Part shown: positions 28,101-35,373 of the stretch, piece after piece
Position numbering within the stretch: the first letter of the stretch is position 1
Layout of the letters: each line of letters begins with the position of its first letter
Origin: an uncultured Clostridia bacterium
GTDB taxonomy: Bacteria > Bacillota > Clostridia > UBA1381
Length of the DNA: 64,000 bases
Assembly (NCBI GenBank): GCA_934489015.1
Contig: CAKSSN010000011.1
Coordinates: forward strand, 31,078-95,077
Reading direction: 5' to 3'
Made by a program: the position numbers and the translations under genes
Notes under the pieces: model-generated
Seen by the model: only the letters and a program-made list of their open reading frames with translations
What the model was told of the DNA's origin: nothing
The model's database searches: none

Positions 28101-28859
28101 GGGCATCAGATGTGGAGCTTGCTTCGCGGAGAGCTTAGCAAATATATGGTTACATCTGTCGGAGTTCCGACCTATATAATTGAGTATGACAAGAAAACAA
28201 AGAAATTCTCAGACCCTGTTTTTCTTGCAACGGCAGGCTCGGAGTATTGGGACGGTCATAACTGGCCGGCTATAAGCCTTGATTCTGAAAATAAAATTAA
28301 CGTTATAATTCTCGGTCATCATTTTCCGCTTCTTTATACAAAGAGCAAAAATCCGGGTGACATTTCCGAGTGGGAGCCTTTGGAGGTTATAAGCAGCGGC
28401 ATATCGTATGCTTCGCTGAATATCGACTCAAAGGATAATATTTATGTTGTAACGCGAAATTCAAATGACGGATATACCTTTGATTTGTGCCTTGAACGAA
28501 AGGAAAAGGGCGGCAGCTGGGAGGAGTCGCGCATACTTAAATATTGGAAGCAGTATTATATGGTATGGGGCGATGACGTTTATCTTGACCCGAAAACAGA
28601 CGCGCTTTATGTATTCTTCAAGAGCAAAACAAACTGGCTTGAAATGTTTGCGGACGACTGGGCGGCGAGGGAATTTATATTCCCCGATAATTCAACAAGG
28701 TTTACCGATGTTGCACCTTCGGGAACGAACAAAATGGCTGTAAGGCAGTATTCAAACGGTGGAAGTGAGCCGCGCGGAGAGCATACGTCAATGGTATCGT
28801 ATGATTACGGCAAAACGTGGCAGATGACAACGACAGAGGATTATTTGCCTAAGAAATAA
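25101..28859 (+). CDS. Large secreted BNR_4-type propeller protein, candidate polysaccharide lyase
   Basis: A 1252-residue multidomain exported protein. It has a signal peptide (NACFAAQ, about residue 25), the shared FEEYECG-type beta-sandwich (about 35-295), and a copper-amine-oxidase-N-like domain (about 315-415, VYAPARTLAELYGYSVSWD). These are followed by a second sandwich ending in VLYIDDVRLE (about 475-632) and a C-terminal BNR_4 propeller (about 743-1252). GHNWPAISLD leads to LGHH, so H1053 and H1073 share the spacing found in the paralogue at 17049. It looks like the larger of two related lyases or lectins. It starts one base after the preceding stop codon, with GGAGG inside that gene's end. 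Confidence 0.78.
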   Translation: MTKKIISLLLCISSCFGNACFAAQSTENAANLSDYDMTLIRSDSFEEYECGIINVGSKAYPLEGEFAGKGVLTENGGNFKDLRSDGSGGFSFSLSDGINANLVKTQSMDGSFTKAVQIMRTDGASATSAKFALNPLENVKSSKLVYSLDIRNGGKSGESESDAGYTYSVNNNFGKLSLLGFTLDFNDKSLVFESSSSAKPPVSSKTVERVLPQNGEWFNLRAEIDVMADKITVYINDKAVGEQIYGRKFRNISSTDMTVSLAESKYKENAIYFDNVRIEKSSVSADELERIYNSDCFDRLGSDALVFYPGSNKAYFADKVSYFSALPFQTSDKVYAPARTLAELYGYSVSWDAEKSTAALSGKKNILLDTAAGSVSSDGAIVQGGDAVLSGGVTYIELNTAGALFDRFVFCDTSGLSMLLQSEDKKPTDENISKIIELYPEASLGFEVDGGWFTEADLLKAAGTNDVEDLAVSFGVNGRIKNESYDTLRNGIKRSTEHVKSGKYSGKWDRHHYYPTVMAMGVPSDWTGYNSLTFWLYSEVATGEHITVGAVSNPYDSYSEYKAGQKTTNFMYAEIYIDFTGWKQFVIPLDEFKQSSEDCVGFGKVDGLYFYTRALQYEPYPQTVLYIDDVRLETLGTDEKAEAAKVYSEPLVKRDAEIAADKDYVLTSPEIFKKVSLLDYGYILNYKKEIENGGADLAQAEAGLKEIYNKYGITGDTYKYSDLVVKGNIDVVKDEDIPIYKTNFNHSFPEVVSQPKEGRLLTQAYFKEARAITGYNPRFLPGETNSWGDFRFIWTESHAIEYADYEGKWHFYDYSMQIDKFAREKLGFSDYKVRTSGFYDETKLRFDNDGDAYATIMLQGTKTDGSSALYGVLCHSRDNLKTFDFYVLPRAFSKMEILDGHNNDCLNGPPVIMLHNYWSNAEDQTGSFVIPEKQADGTLVIPEETIYCDEPVVCTSQHSGKSNFCQTLGDKVFIVYACADSVTEDRSSEAEKKAESRVPSGHQMWSLLRGELSKYMVTSVGVPTYIIEYDKKTKKFSDPVFLATAGSEYWDGHNWPAISLDSENKINVIILGHHFPLLYTKSKNPGDISEWEPLEVISSGISYASLNIDSKDNIYVVTRNSNDGYTFDLCLERKEKGGSWEESRILKYWKQYYMVWGDDVYLDPKTDALYVFFKSKTNWLEMFADDWAAREFIFPDNSTRFTDVAPSGTNKMAVRQYSNGGSEPRGEHTSMVSYDYGKTWQMTTTEDYLPKK

Positions 28860-28884
28860 ATTTAATCGTATTTGCTTAATAGTG

Positions 28885-28925
28885 GCTGTTTAAAGAGTCA
28901 ATTGGCTTTTTAAACAGCTGCTTTT
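28885..28925 (+). terminator. Terminator at end of the secreted-protein operon
   Basis: GCTGTTTAAA (28885-28894) pairs with TTTAAACAGC (28909-28918), followed by TGCTTTTATT. Confidence 0.75.
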
Positions 28926-28950
28926 ATTATAGAAAATTTTAAAACGACAG

Positions 28951-28979
28951 TTGACAAGTGCAGCAGCGTGAGTTATAAT
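28951..28979 (+). promoter_or_regulatory. Sigma-A promoter of the ATC-hydrolase-like gene
   Basis: TTGACA (28951-28956), 17 bp, TATAAT (28974-28979): consensus boxes. Confidence 0.85.
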
Positions 28980-29014
28980 AAGCATATAAATTATTTATGT
29001 TGGGGGAGCGAAAA

Positions 29015-29632
29015 ATGCTTAAGTACGGCGCTCTTGCAAAGGCGATTGAGCTTATGTGCTTTAAGCCGGCTTTAAAGAGATTATCTGAGCTGAGAGAGGA
29101 TATTGACATAAGAGCTTATAAAAAAGAGGTAAAACGGCAGTACAAGCAAATGCTTGAGCGAACGCAGGATATAGGCGGCAGCTCACTTGAAAAAAATCTG
29201 TATATTGCCGCGTTTGTATTTTCACTTTATAAGGCGCTGCCCGATGTAATAACGCCGGAGCTTATAAACAAAATGGTTGACTCGGTGTTTAATTCGTCAT
29301 TTCTAAAGCGTATGCACAAAAATAAAAAATGCACGCTTTTTACCGACAAGGTGCAGGATAAAAAGGTGCTTGAGAGCCGCCATAGCCTAAATTCAAAATA
29401 TGAGCTTGACTGGAAATTCGTCTATCAAAAGGGAGATGGGGAGTTTTACAATACATATACGGAATGTGGGATTTGCAAGCTTGCAAAGCAAGAGGGCTGC
29501 TTTGAGTTTGCTCCGTGTCTTTGCAATATGGACGAGCGCAGCTACAGACTTGAGGGCGGCTTGCTTCATCGCACAAAAACTTTAGCGGAGGGCGGCGACT
29601 GCTGCGATTTCTATGTGACAAAATTATCTTGA
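29015..29632 (+). CDS. ATC-hydrolase-family protein (PF14196 type)
   Basis: A 205-residue cytoplasmic protein of the L-2-amino-thiazoline-4-carboxylic acid hydrolase family. It is recognised by the helical N-terminus and the C-terminal pattern with several cysteines (CGICKLAKQEGCFEFAPCLC) ending in GGDCCDFYV. Named members open the thiazoline ring toward cysteine, but most relatives are uncharacterised and the true substrate here is unknown. ATG 29015 is used because GGGGGAG lies six bases upstream; an ATG 18 bases earlier precedes that site. It has its own consensus promoter, so it need not be part of the glycan locus. Confidence 0.7.
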   Translation: MLKYGALAKAIELMCFKPALKRLSELREDIDIRAYKKEVKRQYKQMLERTQDIGGSSLEKNLYIAAFVFSLYKALPDVITPELINKMVDSVFNSSFLKRMHKNKKCTLFTDKVQDKKVLESRHSLNSKYELDWKFVYQKGDGEFYNTYTECGICKLAKQEGCFEFAPCLCNMDERSYRLEGGLLHRTKTLAEGGDCCDFYVTKLS

Positions 29633-29668
29633 AAATAAAAATATTCTTAAGAAATTTTTGAAAAACAC

Positions 29669-29697
29669 TTGAAATTTTTCGGAATATATAGTATAAT
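29669..29697 (+). promoter_or_regulatory. Promoter of the sodium:solute symporter
   Basis: TTGAAA (29669-29674), 17 bp, TATAAT (29692-29697). Confidence 0.75.
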
Positions 29698-29798
29698 ATA
29701 ATCAGTTGTAATTAAGTGACGTTACAATTAATGTAGTATGGCAGTAGTAAGGCAAGACAAAAGAAATGTAAAACGGTAGAACGGAAGGAAGTTGTAAA

Positions 29799-31304
29799 AT
29801 GGAAAATTTAATGAAACAAACTCAGATTATCACAATGATTGCAATTGTGATTTTCACTGCTGTTATGATTGGAATAGGACTTTCAAGCAGACGGCACGCG
29901 AAAAACATTGAGGGATTTTTGCTCGGCGGCAGAAAAATAGGACCGTGGGTGTCGGCTTTTTCATACGGCACTGCGTATTTTTCGGCTGTTATTTTTGTGG
30001 GATACGCCGGCAAGCACGGATGGAATATCGGCATAGGAAGTATGTGGATAGGTATAGGAAACGCGGTTCTCGGCTGCCTGTTGGCTTGGCTTTTGCTTGC
30101 AAAGCCGACGAGAAACATAACAAGGAAGCTCGGAGCAAAAACCATGCCGGAATTTTTTGAAAAGCGGTATGACTCAAAGGGACTTAAAGTTTTGTCGGCT
30201 GTTATTATATTTGTGTTCCTCGTGCCTTATTCGGCGGCTGTTTACACGGGACTCGGAAATATGTTTCATGCAATATTCCCGAATGTTTCAACAACCGTAT
30301 GGATGTGTCTTATAGCGGTTCTTACAGCGGCTTACCTTGTTCTTGGCGGATATATGGCTGCGGCATACACAGATTTTGTTCAGGGAATGATAATGATTTT
30401 CGGAGTAATTGCAATGGTTATAGCAATCGCGGTAAACCCGAACGTTGGCGGCTTTGCAGAGGGCTTCAGAAGACTTTCGCAGCTGACCGATGAAACAGGC
30501 GAGGTAGGAAAGCAGCTTACAAGCGTGTTTGGCGGAAATGCATTTAATTTCCTTGCAATTAATATTCTGCTCACAAGCTTCGGTACTTGGGGGCTTCCGC
30601 AGATGGTAAGCAAATACTATGCAATAAAGGACGATAATGCAATTAAAACAGCGACTGTTGTTTCAACGGCGTTTGCGGCAATAATCGGCTGCGGTGCATA
30701 CTATGTGGGAAGTATGTCACGTCTTGTGCTTTCAAATAAGCTGCCGGAGGGCGGACTTGACTTTGTAATTCCCGATACGCTTATGACGGCGCTCGGCACA
30801 AGCCCTGTTACAATTGTTATTTTGGCGGTTGTGCTGTTGCTTTTGCTTTCGGCTTCAATGTCAACGCTTTCGTCAATAGTTCTTTCGTCGGCGTCCGCAA
30901 TATCCGTTGACGTTGCGCCGATGGTTAAAAAGGATTATAAGCCGGAGCAGCAAATGCTTTTTACAAGAATGATGTGCTTTTTGTTCGTGGCGCTTTCGCT
31001 GTTCTTTGCCCTTATGAAGATAGGCGTTATAGTAAATCTTATGTCTTTTTCGTGGGGAGTTGTTGCGGGAAGCTTTATAGGCGCTTATATGTGGGGCGTG
31101 CTTTGGGATAAAACAACAAAGCAGGCTGCATATGCCGGAATGATTTGCGGTCTTTTGACGGTCGGTATTCCGTGCATTATTTATTCCGCAAACGGCGGAT
31201 TTTCAAATGCGGTTGCACACGCGCCGCAGCTTGGCGTTGCGGCAATGGCTGTTTCGGCGGTCGTTGTTCCTGTTGTAACGCTGTTTACAAAAAAATCAAA
31301 CTGA
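29799..31304 (+). CDS. Sodium:solute symporter family transporter
   Basis: A 501-residue integral membrane protein of the SSS family, which imports a solute with sodium ions. About 13 hydrophobic segments are visible. The early FLLGGRKIGPWVSAFSYGTAYFSA stretch and the later SSIVLSSASAISVD stretch are typical family sequences. The neighbouring kduI/kduD genes suggest a uronate or related sugar acid as substrate, by context only. It has its own promoter and ends at a strong terminator. Confidence 0.88.
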   Translation: MENLMKQTQIITMIAIVIFTAVMIGIGLSSRRHAKNIEGFLLGGRKIGPWVSAFSYGTAYFSAVIFVGYAGKHGWNIGIGSMWIGIGNAVLGCLLAWLLLAKPTRNITRKLGAKTMPEFFEKRYDSKGLKVLSAVIIFVFLVPYSAAVYTGLGNMFHAIFPNVSTTVWMCLIAVLTAAYLVLGGYMAAAYTDFVQGMIMIFGVIAMVIAIAVNPNVGGFAEGFRRLSQLTDETGEVGKQLTSVFGGNAFNFLAINILLTSFGTWGLPQMVSKYYAIKDDNAIKTATVVSTAFAAIIGCGAYYVGSMSRLVLSNKLPEGGLDFVIPDTLMTALGTSPVTIVILAVVLLLLLSASMSTLSSIVLSSASAISVDVAPMVKKDYKPEQQMLFTRMMCFLFVALSLFFALMKIGVIVNLMSFSWGVVAGSFIGAYMWGVLWDKTTKQAAYAGMICGLLTVGIPCIIYSANGGFSNAVAHAPQLGVAAMAVSAVVVPVVTLFTKKSN

Positions 31305-31361
31305 AAATAGGTTCAAAATAAAAATAGCATATCTGCAAAGCAGAGAATGATAAAAGTTGAT

Positions 31362-31398
31362 TTCCCGCAAGTCTGAAAATGTCTTGCGGGAATTTTTT
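31362..31398 (+). terminator. Terminator of the symporter gene
   Basis: Ten-bp stem TTCCCGCAAG / CTTGCGGGAA followed by six Ts. Confidence 0.9.
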
Positions 31399-31435
31399 GT
31401 TATCGGCAATTTGACGTTGTATTTATATCAGAACG

Positions 31436-31472
31436 GACAAAACAGGCATGTTTATGATATGCCTGTTTTGTC
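31436..31472 (-). terminator. Terminator of the leftward kdu-side genes
   Basis: A perfect 14-bp stem (GACAAAACAGGCAT / ATGCCTGTTTTGTC) lies 24 bp beyond the stop codon of the leftward gene. The T run is part of the stem. Confidence 0.65.
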
Positions 31473-31496
31473 ACACACTTTATTTTATGCTTTAAA

Positions 31497-32288
31497 TTAT
31501 TTTTTAATGTATCTTCCATAAACCTCAATTTGCGAAAGTGCTGCCCACGAAAGCGGATTTGATGCCTGCTTAAAGTTAGTCAAATGAATAAAGCTTGTGC
31601 GCTTAGGTGAGGAGAAGCTGAATTTCTGACCCTTGTTGCTCTTTTCAAACTGAAATGAAATTTTGCTTCCGTCGGAAAGCTCCGCGTCAAATGACTTCCA
31701 GTATGTATCATGATCATCCTTAAAGTCAGCGCGCAGATAAAATACTATTGTGTCAAATTCAACCTCACGCCCGAAATACAAATAGTATTCTATATCCTCT
31801 CTTGCGCCGCCGGCATATGACTGAAACGGCCAGAAGCCGTGACAATCCTGACAGATAACTCCGTCAATCGAGTTTCTTTCCTCAAACACAACCTCGTCAC
31901 GCGTTACATGATTTGCACGTGCAAAGGGGAAATATCTGTCCTCAAAGCGAACAGCCGCGCTGTTGAGTGCAATATTTCTGTAGGAATACGCCTCGTCGTC
32001 CGATACTTCTCTTGCAGTGACAATATTTAAATCCATATCCCAAGTGTTAGGCGCGTAAATTCCTCTCCACACGCCTTCGGGAATTGTGTATTTAAAATGC
32101 TTGTCGGGGAGGTATACAATGCTCTCCGCAAGATGTGAGGCAAGCTTTAAAGCGACAAATTCGCCGCTTGAGGAAAGCTCTATATAATCTCCGTCATTGT
32201 AGACACCTTTATATAAACAGCTTGCAAACTCGCCGTTTGCTTCGGCAAGAATTTTGCCGTCCTTGTTTTTTATTTGCAATGTAATCAT
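31497..32288 (-). CDS. Intracellular discoidin-like (F5/8-type) carbohydrate-binding protein, uncharacterised
   Basis: A 263-residue protein with no signal peptide. The C-terminal half has jelly-roll features of F5/8-type domains: YRNIALNSAA near 105, VEFDTIVFYLRADF near 190 and the closing LSQIEVYGRY. The N-terminal 80 residues are a separate beta domain. It lies downstream of kduD on the same strand, separated by 261 bp of hairpin-rich DNA. A catalytic or binding role in uronate or oligosaccharide metabolism is inferred from location only; I cannot name the family with certainty. Confidence 0.55.
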   Translation of the reverse strand: MITLQIKNKDGKILAEANGEFASCLYKGVYNDGDYIELSSSGEFVALKLASHLAESIVYLPDKHFKYTIPEGVWRGIYAPNTWDMDLNIVTAREVSDDEAYSYRNIALNSAAVRFEDRYFPFARANHVTRDEVVFEERNSIDGVICQDCHGFWPFQSYAGGAREDIEYYLYFGREVEFDTIVFYLRADFKDDHDTYWKSFDAELSDGSKISFQFEKSNKGQKFSFSSPKRTSFIHLTNFKQASNPLSWAALSQIEVYGRYIKK

Positions 32289-32303
32289 AATTTTTCTCCG
32301 TTA

Positions 32304-32489
32304 TTAAACAGCGTTTGCTAATTTTCGAGGGGATAGGAAAAAAGCTTTGGAATTGACAAACCGAGCCCAAGCTTCAGCTCGGGGTACCCGAAGGCGTACA
32401 TTGGTACGCCGAGAGGCGAAGTTTGCCCGATAGCAAGAAAAGATTTGAGGAAAAATCAAATGTTCTGATTTTTCTGCCCGCAGAAACAT
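32304..32489. repeat. Hairpin-rich intergenic element
   Basis: The gap between kduD and the next gene (32289-32549) contains nested inverted repeats: GGCGTAC / GTACGCC (32393-32410), the palindrome GGTACC (32382-32387), and CCGAGC / GCTCGG (32361-32382). No gene is credible here; a 61-codon reverse frame through it has no family resemblance. It could be an intergenic repeat or a structured leader of the downstream leftward gene. Confidence 0.4.
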
Positions 32490-32549
32490 TTATATAATGT
32501 GTTCTTTTTTTCTTGCGCTCCGGAGCTTTTTAACATCCCCATATATTGT

Positions 32550-33344
32550 TTATTTAGGTTGTTTGCCTATATAAGCAAGAATACCGCCGTCAACATAAAG
32601 TACATGACCGTTTACAAAGTCGGAAGCGTCGGAAGCAAGGAATACTGCCGGACCCATAAGGTCTTCCGGAGTTCCCCAGCGAGCTGCCGGAGTTTTTGCG
32701 ATAATGAAGCTGTCAAACGGATGTCTTGATCCGTCCGGCTGCTTTTCACGCAGCGGTGCTGTCTGCGGAGTTGCTATATATCCCGGTCCGATACCGTTGC
32801 ACTGAATGTTATATTCGCCGTACTCTGATGCAATGTTTCTTGTGAGCATTTTAAGACCGCCCTTTGCTGCCGCATATGCGGAAACGGTTTCTCTTCCGAG
32901 CTCACTCATCATAGAGCAGATGTTAATGATTTTTCCGTGACCCTTTTTAATCATTGACGGGATAACGGCTTTTGATACTATAAACGGAGCGTTAAGGTCA
33001 ACGTCTATAACCTTGCGAAATTCGTCAGCCGTCATATCGCACATCGGAATACGCTTAATGATACCTGCGTTGTTTACGAGTATGTCTATAACGCCGATTT
33101 CGTTTTCGATTTTTTTAACCGTTTCCGTAACCGCATTTTCGTCCGTAACGTCACATACATAGCCTGTTGCGTCAATGCCGTCTGCTTTGTAGGAAGCAAG
33201 TCCCTTGTCAACAAGCTCCTGATTTATGTCGTTAAATACTATTTTGGCGCCTGCCTCCGAAAAGCCCTTTGCAATTGCATAGCCTATTCCGTAGGATGCA
33301 CCCGTTACAAACGCAATTTTTCCTTCAAGACTGAATTTGTTCAT
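32550..33344 (-). CDS. kduD: 2-dehydro-3-deoxy-D-gluconate 5-dehydrogenase (SDR family)
   Basis: A 264-residue short-chain dehydrogenase that reduces 2,5-diketo-3-deoxygluconate to 2-keto-3-deoxygluconate with NAD(P)H in pectin and glycosaminoglycan breakdown. It has the TGASYGIGYAIA cofactor motif (15-26), NNAGI (about 91-95), a catalytic Ser near 145 and the YAAAKGG motif (Tyr and Lys four apart). The 264-residue length is typical. It lies 20 bp after kduI in the same leftward operon, which supports KduD over gluconate 5-dehydrogenase, a close relative. The product would enter KDG kinase and aldolase, whose genes are not in this window. Confidence 0.88.
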   Translation of the reverse strand: MNKFSLEGKIAFVTGASYGIGYAIAKGFSEAGAKIVFNDINQELVDKGLASYKADGIDATGYVCDVTDENAVTETVKKIENEIGVIDILVNNAGIIKRIPMCDMTADEFRKVIDVDLNAPFIVSKAVIPSMIKKGHGKIINICSMMSELGRETVSAYAAAKGGLKMLTRNIASEYGEYNIQCNGIGPGYIATPQTAPLREKQPDGSRHPFDSFIIAKTPAARWGTPEDLMGPAVFLASDASDFVNGHVLYVDGGILAYIGKQPK

Positions 33345-33364
33345 TGTAAATTACCTCCGTAAAA

Positions 33365-34201
33365 TTATTTGAGATCCTTCATATCAATGTTGTCCATATC
33401 CGTGAAGGTCTGATTTTCGCCGCACATACCCCAGATAAAAGTATAGTTCTTTGTGCCGCAGCCGCTGTGGATTGACCAGCTCGGCGAAATAACAGCCTGT
33501 TCGTTTCTCATTATGATATGTCTTGTTTCGTCAGGCTCGCCCATCATGTGAAATACAACCGAATCGGGATCCATATCAAAGTAGAAATAAACCTCCATAC
33601 GTCTTTCGTGTGTGTGGCAGGGCATTGTGTTCCAAACGCTGCCGCTTTGAAGCTCTGTAAGACCCATAGAAAGCTGACATGACTTCATAACTTCAGGGTG
33701 TATGTACTGGTTGATAACACGCTTGTTACATTCCTCTTCGCTTCCGCAGGGAACCTTTTTAGCCTTTGTTATATCAATGTGAACTGTCGGATAGGTTGTA
33801 TGAGCCGGGCATGAGTTCATGTAGAATTTAGCCGGGTCAGCCTTATCAAAGCTTTCAAACACAACGTCCTTTGTACCCATTCCCACATATATTCCGTCAC
33901 GTGGATTTAATATGTATTCCTTGCCGTCAAGAGTGATTTTACCCTTTCCGCCGACGTTGATAACGCCGAGCTCACGGCGCTCAAGGAAATATTCGCTTCC
34001 GAACTGCTTTCCGCCCTCAAGCTTAAGAGCCTTGTCAACAGGCATAATTCCGCCGGCAACTATTCTGTCAAAATGGCTGTAGCAGAGATTTACCTCATCC
34101 TTTACGAAAACCGTTTCGATTAAATATCTTTCTCTCAAATCCTCTGTAGTATAAAATTTTGAATCGTCCGGATGAACCGGATGTCTTACATCAAGCTTCA
34201 T
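33365..34201 (-). CDS. kduI: 4-deoxy-L-threo-5-hexosulose-uronate ketol-isomerase
   Basis: A 278-residue cupin isomerase (5-keto-4-deoxyuronate isomerase) that converts the ring-opened unsaturated uronate left by polysaccharide lyases into 2,5-diketo-3-deoxygluconate. The N-terminal [19 protein letters not shown] and the metal-site segment [14 protein letters not shown], followed by [12 protein letters not shown], are diagnostic. Full family length. It is first in the leftward operon with kduD. Its promoter overlaps a palindrome at 34228-34246. Its presence implies that the organism makes 4,5-unsaturated uronates, consistent with the candidate lyases at 17049 and 25101. Confidence 0.95.
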   Translation of the reverse strand: MKLDVRHPVHPDDSKFYTTEDLRERYLIETVFVKDEVNLCYSHFDRIVAGGIMPVDKALKLEGGKQFGSEYFLERRELGVINVGGKGKITLDGKEYILNPRDGIYVGMGTKDVVFESFDKADPAKFYMNSCPAHTTYPTVHIDITKAKKVPCGSEEECNKRVINQYIHPEVMKSCQLSMGLTELQSGSVWNTMPCHTHERRMEVYFYFDMDPDSVVFHMMGEPDETRHIIMRNEQAVISPSWSIHSGCGTKNYTFIWGMCGENQTFTDMDNIDMKDLK

Positions 34202-34227
34202 TTTGTATATCCTCCAATACTAATATA

Positions 34228-34246
34228 TAGGCATTATATCTGCCTA
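34228..34246 (-). promoter_or_regulatory. Palindromic operator candidate over the kduI promoter
   Basis: TAGGCA-N7-TGCCTA is a perfect inverted repeat whose centre covers the -10 box. Binding there would block transcription, so a repressor lifted by a uronate intermediate is plausible. No regulator gene adjoins it. Confidence 0.5.
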
Positions 34247-34260
34247 ATATAATTATACAA
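34233..34260 (-). promoter_or_regulatory. Promoter of kduI-kduD
   Basis: On the reverse strand TTGTAT (34260-34255), 16 bp, TATAAT (34238-34233). Confidence 0.6.
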
Positions 34261-34290
34261 AAAAAGAAATGCAATTTCATTGCATTTCTT
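34259..34290 (-). terminator. Terminator of the MgtC-like gene
   Basis: On the reverse strand AAGAAATGCAA / TTGCATTTCTT forms an 11-bp stem with a five-base loop, continuing into a T run. Confidence 0.8.
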
Positions 34291-34312
34291 CTTATTAATG
34301 TTGCATTTCGCA

Positions 34313-34990
34313 CTAAACACTTATCGAACGCACAAAAGGCGACTGCTCGGCAAGCTCATATATTTCCTTTGCGTCAAAGCCCGGCTGAACGAGCATTTCG
34401 GCATTTATTTCGATTGTGCCTGCGTTTCTTATGGTTTTAAAGCGCTCAACCTGGTAGCCGCGCGAAAATAAAGCCGATTTTAAAAACTCAAGCGCTTCGG
34501 GGTTATCCGCAATTTCAACCGTAAGCTCAACCTCCTGCAAGGGCTGAAGGAATTTAAAGCTTCTGTGCAGAAATATCTGAGAAACAAAAACAAGCACCGT
34601 AGCGGCAATGCCTATAAAATACATTCCCGCGCCGACAGCCATACCTATTCCGGCTGTTGCCCAAATTCCTGCGGCAGTTGTCAGTCCGCTGATTGAATTT
34701 TTATGTACGTATATCATTCCGGCACCGAGAAAGCCGACTCCGCTTACGATCTGCGCCGCAACACGCGAATTGTCCGCGCCGCGCGCTCCCGCAAGCGAGC
34801 CTACATCCGAGAAGCCGTATTTTGAAACAATCATCATAAGAGCTGAGGCTAAAGCTACAATCATATGAGTTCTGACTCCTGCGCCTTTTCCTCTCGATTT
34901 TCGTTCGTATCCGATTATTATGCCGCATACCCCCGAAATAATAACTCTTAAAAGAAATATTAAGTTTGTTGATAGATCTATGCTTTCCAA
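34313..34990 (-). CDS. MgtC/SapB-family membrane protein
   Basis: A 225-residue protein with about five N-terminal membrane segments and a cytoplasmic C-terminal ACT-like domain (about 150-225). The family hallmark IIGYERKSRGKGAGVRTHM appears near residues 25-43, and VSGVGFLGAGMIY near 82-94. MgtC-type proteins are linked to growth in low magnesium and to membrane-potential control; the exact role here is unknown. It is a single-gene unit with a consensus promoter and its own terminator. Confidence 0.9.
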   Translation of the reverse strand: MESIDLSTNLIFLLRVIISGVCGIIIGYERKSRGKGAGVRTHMIVALASALMMIVSKYGFSDVGSLAGARGADNSRVAAQIVSGVGFLGAGMIYVHKNSISGLTTAAGIWATAGIGMAVGAGMYFIGIAATVLVFVSQIFLHRSFKFLQPLQEVELTVEIADNPEALEFLKSALFSRGYQVERFKTIRNAGTIEINAEMLVQPGFDAKEIYELAEQSPFVRSISV

Positions 34991-35021
34991 TTTAATCTCC
35001 TTCCTTTAGGTATTTCTGATT

Positions 35022-35050
35022 ATTATACCATATTTCAAACAGTGTGTCAA
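35022..35050 (-). promoter_or_regulatory. Promoter of the MgtC-like gene
   Basis: Reverse-strand TTGACA (35050-35045), 17 bp, TATAAT (35027-35022). Confidence 0.85.
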
Positions 35051-35105
35051 GATGTTTTACAAAACTTTTCTGAAATTTTTGTAAATTTATTTTCAAAAAA
35101 ATTAC

Positions 35106-35134
35106 TTGACAAATATTTATTTGTGTGGTATAAT
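35106..35134 (+). promoter_or_regulatory. Promoter of tRNA-Leu
   Basis: TTGACA (35106-35111), 17 bp, TATAAT (35129-35134), 43 bp before the tRNA. It may also serve ddh downstream. Confidence 0.85.
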
Positions 35135-35177
35135 ATTAAAGTGTTCTGCAAAGAGATTTGCGGAGAAAATAATAAAT

Positions 35178-35264
35178 GCGGATATGGCGGAATTGGCAGA
35201 CGCGCTAGATTCAGGTTCTAGTGGTAGCAATACTGTGCAGGTTCAAGTCCTGTTATCCGCACCA
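35178..35264 (+). tRNA. tRNA-Leu (anticodon CAG)
   Basis: An 87-base class II tRNA. The acceptor stem GCGGATA pairs with TATCCGC and CCA is encoded. The anticodon stem CTAGA/TCTAG encloses the loop TTCAGGT, anticodon CAG, reading CUG. A long variable arm and the T loop GTTCAAGTCC are present. Confidence 0.95.
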
Positions 35265-35373
35265 GAGAAAGTGCTTCGCAAGGAGCGCTTTTTTGGAAGA
35301 AAAATTTTTTGCAAAAATAAAGTTTATCCGCCGCAGGTATTGCGGATAAAAGAGCAGAAATGGGGAATACATA

